From NCBI RefSeq assembly GCF_018919205.1, contig NZ_JAHLQN010000001.1, forward strand, positions 620,001 to 684,000: a DNA stretch of 64,000 nt. Direction: 5' to 3'. The translations under genes and the position numbers were made by a program. Below are positions 61,692 through 64,000 of this stretch, piece after piece (the first letter of the stretch is position 1; the number at the start of each line of letters is the position of its first letter). Below the pieces are notes generated by a model. It had not been told where the DNA came from and did no database searches. It saw only the letters and a list, made by a program, of their open reading frames with translations. This DNA is from Dysosmobacter acutus (GTDB lineage: Bacteria; Bacillota; Clostridia; Oscillospirales; Oscillospiraceae).

Positions 61692-63067
61692 CACTCCTCA
61701 AAGACCTCCGCCAGTGCCGATACCGCCTCCTCCGGGCGCTCCACGCCGCCGTAGTTGATCACCAGTGTGTGCTCAAAGCCGCCCCGGCGGGTGTACTCCG
61801 AGAGAAAGCTCAGATGGATACCAAGGGCCAGGGCCCTGCGGCGCAGCTCCCCGTCGCTGCGCCCGGTCTGGAGCTTGAGCAGGAAGTGGAGCCCGGCGCC
61901 CCGCTCCGTCAGAGTGATCCGGTGGGCAAAGGGGCTGGAGCGGAAGGCGGAGAGGACCTGCTCCCGCCGGGTGCGGTAAAAGAGGCGCATCCTGTTCAGG
62001 TGCTTTTCAAAATATCCGCCGGCGATGAATTTGGCCAGGGCGAACTGTTCAAAACTGGGCACGGTACAGGCGTAAAACCCTAACTCCCGACGGTAGCGCT
62101 CCACCAGCAGGGGGGGCAGCACCATGTAGCTGATGCGCATGGAGGGGGCGATGGTCTGGGAAAAGGTATTCAGGTAGATCACCCTGCCCTGGCGGTCAAT
62201 GCTCTGGAGAGTCTGGACAGGGCGGCCGGTGAAGCGGAACTCGCTGTCGTAGTCGTCCTCCAGGATGTAGCGCTCCGCGCCGGCCCAGCGCAGCAGCTCC
62301 TGGCGGCGTCCGATGGGCATGGAGATGCCGGTGGGGTAATGGTGGGACGGGGAGACATGAGCCACCTGCGCTCCGGAGCGGCTCAGGTCTGAGACGCTCA
62401 TCCCCCATTCGTCCAGGGGCACGCTGACGCAGTCCACGCCGTTGCTGCGGTAGATGCGCTCCGGCTTGGAGTAGCCCGGGTCCTCCACGGCAAAGCGGCG
62501 GTCCCTGCCCAGCAGGAGGGTGATCATCTGATAGAGGTATTCCGTACCGGCGCCCACGATGATCTGCTCCGGTGAGACCTCCATGCCCCGGAAGCTGCGA
62601 AGGTAGGCGGCGATGGCGCCGCGCAGCTCCTCCACGCCCTGGCTGGGAATGGGGAGAAGCAGCTTTTTGTCCTGCTCCGAGAGCACCTGGCGCATCAGCC
62701 GGGACCAGGTGGCAAAGGGGAAGCGGGAGGGATCCACCCGGCCCCGGCCCAGGTCCAGCCGGTATTCCGCCGCCGGCTGAGGTGCAACGCCGGGCGGGGA
62801 GGAGTGGGGGTCCTCCGGCGGATGCTCCACCCGGGAGACAAAAAAGCCCTTCCGGGGCATGGCGTAGATCCAGCCCTCCGACGAGAGCTGGGCGTAGGCG
62901 TTTTCCACCGTGATGACGCTGATGTGCAGGTGGCGGGCCAGGCCGCGCTTGGAGGGCAGCCGCTGGTCGGGGGAGAGGCGCCGGCTGCGGATGTCCTCCC
63001 GGATGCAGCGGTAGAGATGGTTTTGCAGCGTCTCCGTCCCCCGGCTGTCCATGTCATATGTCAGCAT
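61691..63067 (-). CDS. MocR/PdxR-type GntR regulator with aminotransferase-like domain lacking the PLP lysine
   Basis: 458 residues from the ATG with AGGAGG 8 bases upstream. A GntR winged helix (~12-78, LQNHLYRCIREDIRSRRLSPDQRLPSKRGLARHLHISVITVENAYAQLSSEGWI) is joined to a fold-type-I aminotransferase domain (VGAGTEYLYQMITLLLG, VEDPGYSK, HVSPSHHYPTGISM, ILEDDYDSEFRF). The motif that normally reads TFSK, with the Schiff-base lysine, is TFSQTIAPSMR here (codon CAG). It is divergent from an ECF S-component, with ATACCA direct repeats between them, suggesting control of vitamin B6 uptake (inference). Confidence 0.9.
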   Translation of the reverse strand: MLTYDMDSRGTETLQNHLYRCIREDIRSRRLSPDQRLPSKRGLARHLHISVITVENAYAQLSSEGWIYAMPRKGFFVSRVEHPPEDPHSSPPGVAPQPAAEYRLDLGRGRVDPSRFPFATWSRLMRQVLSEQDKKLLLPIPSQGVEELRGAIAAYLRSFRGMEVSPEQIIVGAGTEYLYQMITLLLGRDRRFAVEDPGYSKPERIYRSNGVDCVSVPLDEWGMSVSDLSRSGAQVAHVSPSHHYPTGISMPIGRRQELLRWAGAERYILEDDYDSEFRFTGRPVQTLQSIDRQGRVIYLNTFSQTIAPSMRISYMVLPPLLVERYRRELGFYACTVPSFEQFALAKFIAGGYFEKHLNRMRLFYRTRREQVLSAFRSSPFAHRITLTERGAGLHFLLKLQTGRSDGELRRRALALGIHLSFLSEYTRRGGFEHTLVINYGGVERPEEAVSALAEVFEE

Positions 63068-63123
63068 CTGCCGCGCCTCCTTATCTGACCTTATAAAATA
63101 TTTGCAAAGTGGGCATTTCAATC

Positions 63124-63154
63124 ATACCACATCTGGGCTAAAATAGCCATACCA
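63124..63154. promoter_or_regulatory. ATACCA direct repeats, candidate MocR operator, with promoter
   Basis: ATACCA at 63124-63129 and 63149-63154, in the same orientation and 25 bp apart, flanking a TAAAAT -10 box (63139-63144) for the ECF gene. GabR, a MocR regulator, is known to bind paired ATACCA direct repeats. Confidence 0.65.
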
Positions 63155-63195
63155 AAATGATCCAGCCCCGATTAAACGCCGGGGCAGGGAAAGGA

Positions 63196-63723
63196 ATGAG
63201 CGCTGCAATGGAAGAGAACAAGACAAGAAAAATCGTGATGACCGCGCTGCTGGCGGCCCTGACCATGGTGGCCACCTATGTGATCCGGATTCCCACGCCG
63301 ACCGGCGGGTATGTGAATCTGGGGGACACCATTGTGCTGCTGTCGGCCTTTTTGCTTGGGCCTGTGTACGGCATGATAGCCGGGGGCGTCGGCTCCGCGC
63401 TGGCGGACTTCTGGGCCGGCTATATGGCCTGGGTGCCGGCCACGCTGATTATCAAGGGCTGCATGGGTCTGGCGGCTGGACTGATGTACCGCGCCGTGGG
63501 CCACAAAAAGGCGGGGCTGATCCTCTCCGGACTGCCCTCCGAGCTCATCATGGTGTTCGGCTATTTCCTCTTTGAGGCGGCGCTCCTGGGCCAGGGACTG
63601 GGCGCGGCAGTGGGCATCCCGGCCAATCTTCTTCAGGGGGCCTTCGGTCTGGTGGCCGCCACGCTGCTCACCGGTGTGCTGCGCCGCAACAGCTATGTGC
63701 GCAGGGCATACCCCGCCCTGTAA
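63196..63723 (+). CDS. ECF transporter S component (possibly pyridoxine, PdxU-like)
   Basis: 175 residues from the ATG preceded by AGGGAAAGGA; a second ATG 12 bases on is possible. Five to six hydrophobic helices. TRKIVMTALLAALTMVATYVIRIPTP, GYVNLGDTIVLLSAFLLGPVYGMIAGGVGSALADFWAGYMAWVPATLIIKGCMGLAAGLMYR is typical of small-vitamin S components. Substrate specificity is inferred from the divergent PdxR-like regulator. The shared energising module (EcfA1A2T) is not in this window, as expected for group II ECF systems. Confidence 0.82.
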   Translation: MSAAMEENKTRKIVMTALLAALTMVATYVIRIPTPTGGYVNLGDTIVLLSAFLLGPVYGMIAGGVGSALADFWAGYMAWVPATLIIKGCMGLAAGLMYRAVGHKKAGLILSGLPSELIMVFGYFLFEAALLGQGLGAAVGIPANLLQGAFGLVAATLLTGVLRRNSYVRRAYPAL

Positions 63724-63751
63724 AGTGCGTTTTGAAAAAAGACCCGCTCAG

Positions 63752-63790
63752 AAAAGAGCCGCCGTGAAACAACTCACGGCGGCTCTTTTT
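63752..63790. terminator. Bidirectional terminator
   Basis: AAAAGAGCCGCCGTGA / TCACGGCGGCTCTTTT stem between the ECF gene and the convergent MBL-fold gene. Confidence 0.9.
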
Positions 63791-64000
63791 ATGTCAGGTC
63801 CCAGCTTTGGCCCCGGTGGGTGATGGAGGCCACCGGAGCGCTCAATTGGGGATAGTCGGCGCGGAAGGTCTCGATCAGGCCGTAGTCATCCCAGAGATGC
63901 ATGGGAAAAACGCGGTCGGCCTGGGCTATCTCCAGAAGGTAGACAAGGCCAAGGGCGTAGTCCCCCTCCTGCCGGGGGTCCAGCGGGGCGAAGCACAGAT
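63789..64000 (-). CDS. MBL-fold metallo-hydrolase, C-terminal fragment (5' end outside window)
   Basis: About 70 C-terminal residues are present. FAPLDPRQ, followed by a helix and then DRVFPMHLWDDYGLIETF with the conserved metal-binding histidine (P-M-H), is typical of UlaG-like metallo-beta-lactamase-fold hydrolases. The frame ends with TAA at the shared terminator. The N-terminal HxHxDH motif would lie beyond base 64000, so substrate and completeness cannot be judged. Confidence 0.7.
   Translation of the reverse strand, partial: LCFAPLDPRQEGDYALGLVYLLEIAQADRVFPMHLWDDYGLIETFRADYPQLSAPVASITHRGQSWDLT

Overview
The window is a 64 kb piece of a GC-rich (roughly 60 percent by eye), low-mobility bacterial chromosome. 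Pyruvate:ferredoxin oxidoreductase, GGGtGRT protein, SLH-domain S-layer proteins, MurT/GatD, KtrA/KtrB, CIRCE/HrcA control and ECF transporters fit an obligately anaerobic, Gram-positive-type Firmicute. Of the groups I know, Oscillospiraceae gut bacteria (Flavonifractor/Oscillibacter/Lawsonibacter-like) fit best. That placement is inference from gene content only. I see no rRNA, tRNA or CRISPR array.

Layout. 1-9.5 kb: C-terminal end of PFOR, a zinc-ribbon protein, an S41/SLH surface protease, a DUF4230 protein, an EamA transporter, the GGGtGRT/NifU-like pair and a P-loop DUF4914-like protein. 9.5-15.7 kb (minus strand): an orphan Phd/YefM-like antitoxin, then the operon metallophosphoesterase-mnmG-cyclase-murT-gatD. 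15.7-21 kb: a marR-ATPase-FtsX permease operon and a divergent 27-codon transcription unit. 21-25.6 kb: trmO followed by a 3.55 kb IS4/IS231-type element (18-bp terminal repeats, 10-bp target duplication) that carries a secreted LysM protein as passenger and split the trmO terminator. 25.6-30 kb: an FAH-family enzyme and a TrpXYZ-like ABC importer behind an aromatic-rich leader ORF and terminator. 30-41.4 kb: pyrG (with leader terminator), an M24 peptidase, a CBS-type pyrophosphatase, a YtrA-like gntR-ABC operon, ktrAB, yitT, udp and pnp. 41.5-49.3 kb: two paralogous S-layer genes, the first enclosed with a large serine recombinase between perfect 53-bp inverted repeats. 49.3-54 kb: a 5-oxoproline/D-glutamate cluster (DUF4392, DUF1445, pxpC, pxpB, pxpA). 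54-59.2 kb: CIRCE-hrcA-grpE-dnaK-dnaJ. 59.2-64 kb: a PHP phosphatase, rpiB, a DUF4015-like protein, a MocR regulator divergent from an ECF S-component, and the end of an MBL-fold hydrolase.

The strongest candidate for an undescribed system is the S-layer locus at 41507-46148. A promoter, an S-layer gene, a terminator, a serine recombinase gene and a second terminator are packed between perfect 53-bp inverted repeats, the left one ending 5 bases before the S-layer promoter. A second S-layer gene with nearly the same promoter, leader and N-terminal coding sequence lies just outside. This looks like a self-contained invertible cassette. Other notable points are the IS with a LysM passenger, terminators in the leaders of three unrelated genes (the ABC importer, pyrG and DUF4392), the two halves of eukaryotic D-glutamate cyclase encoded beside PxpABC, and a MocR regulator whose PLP lysine is a glutamine.
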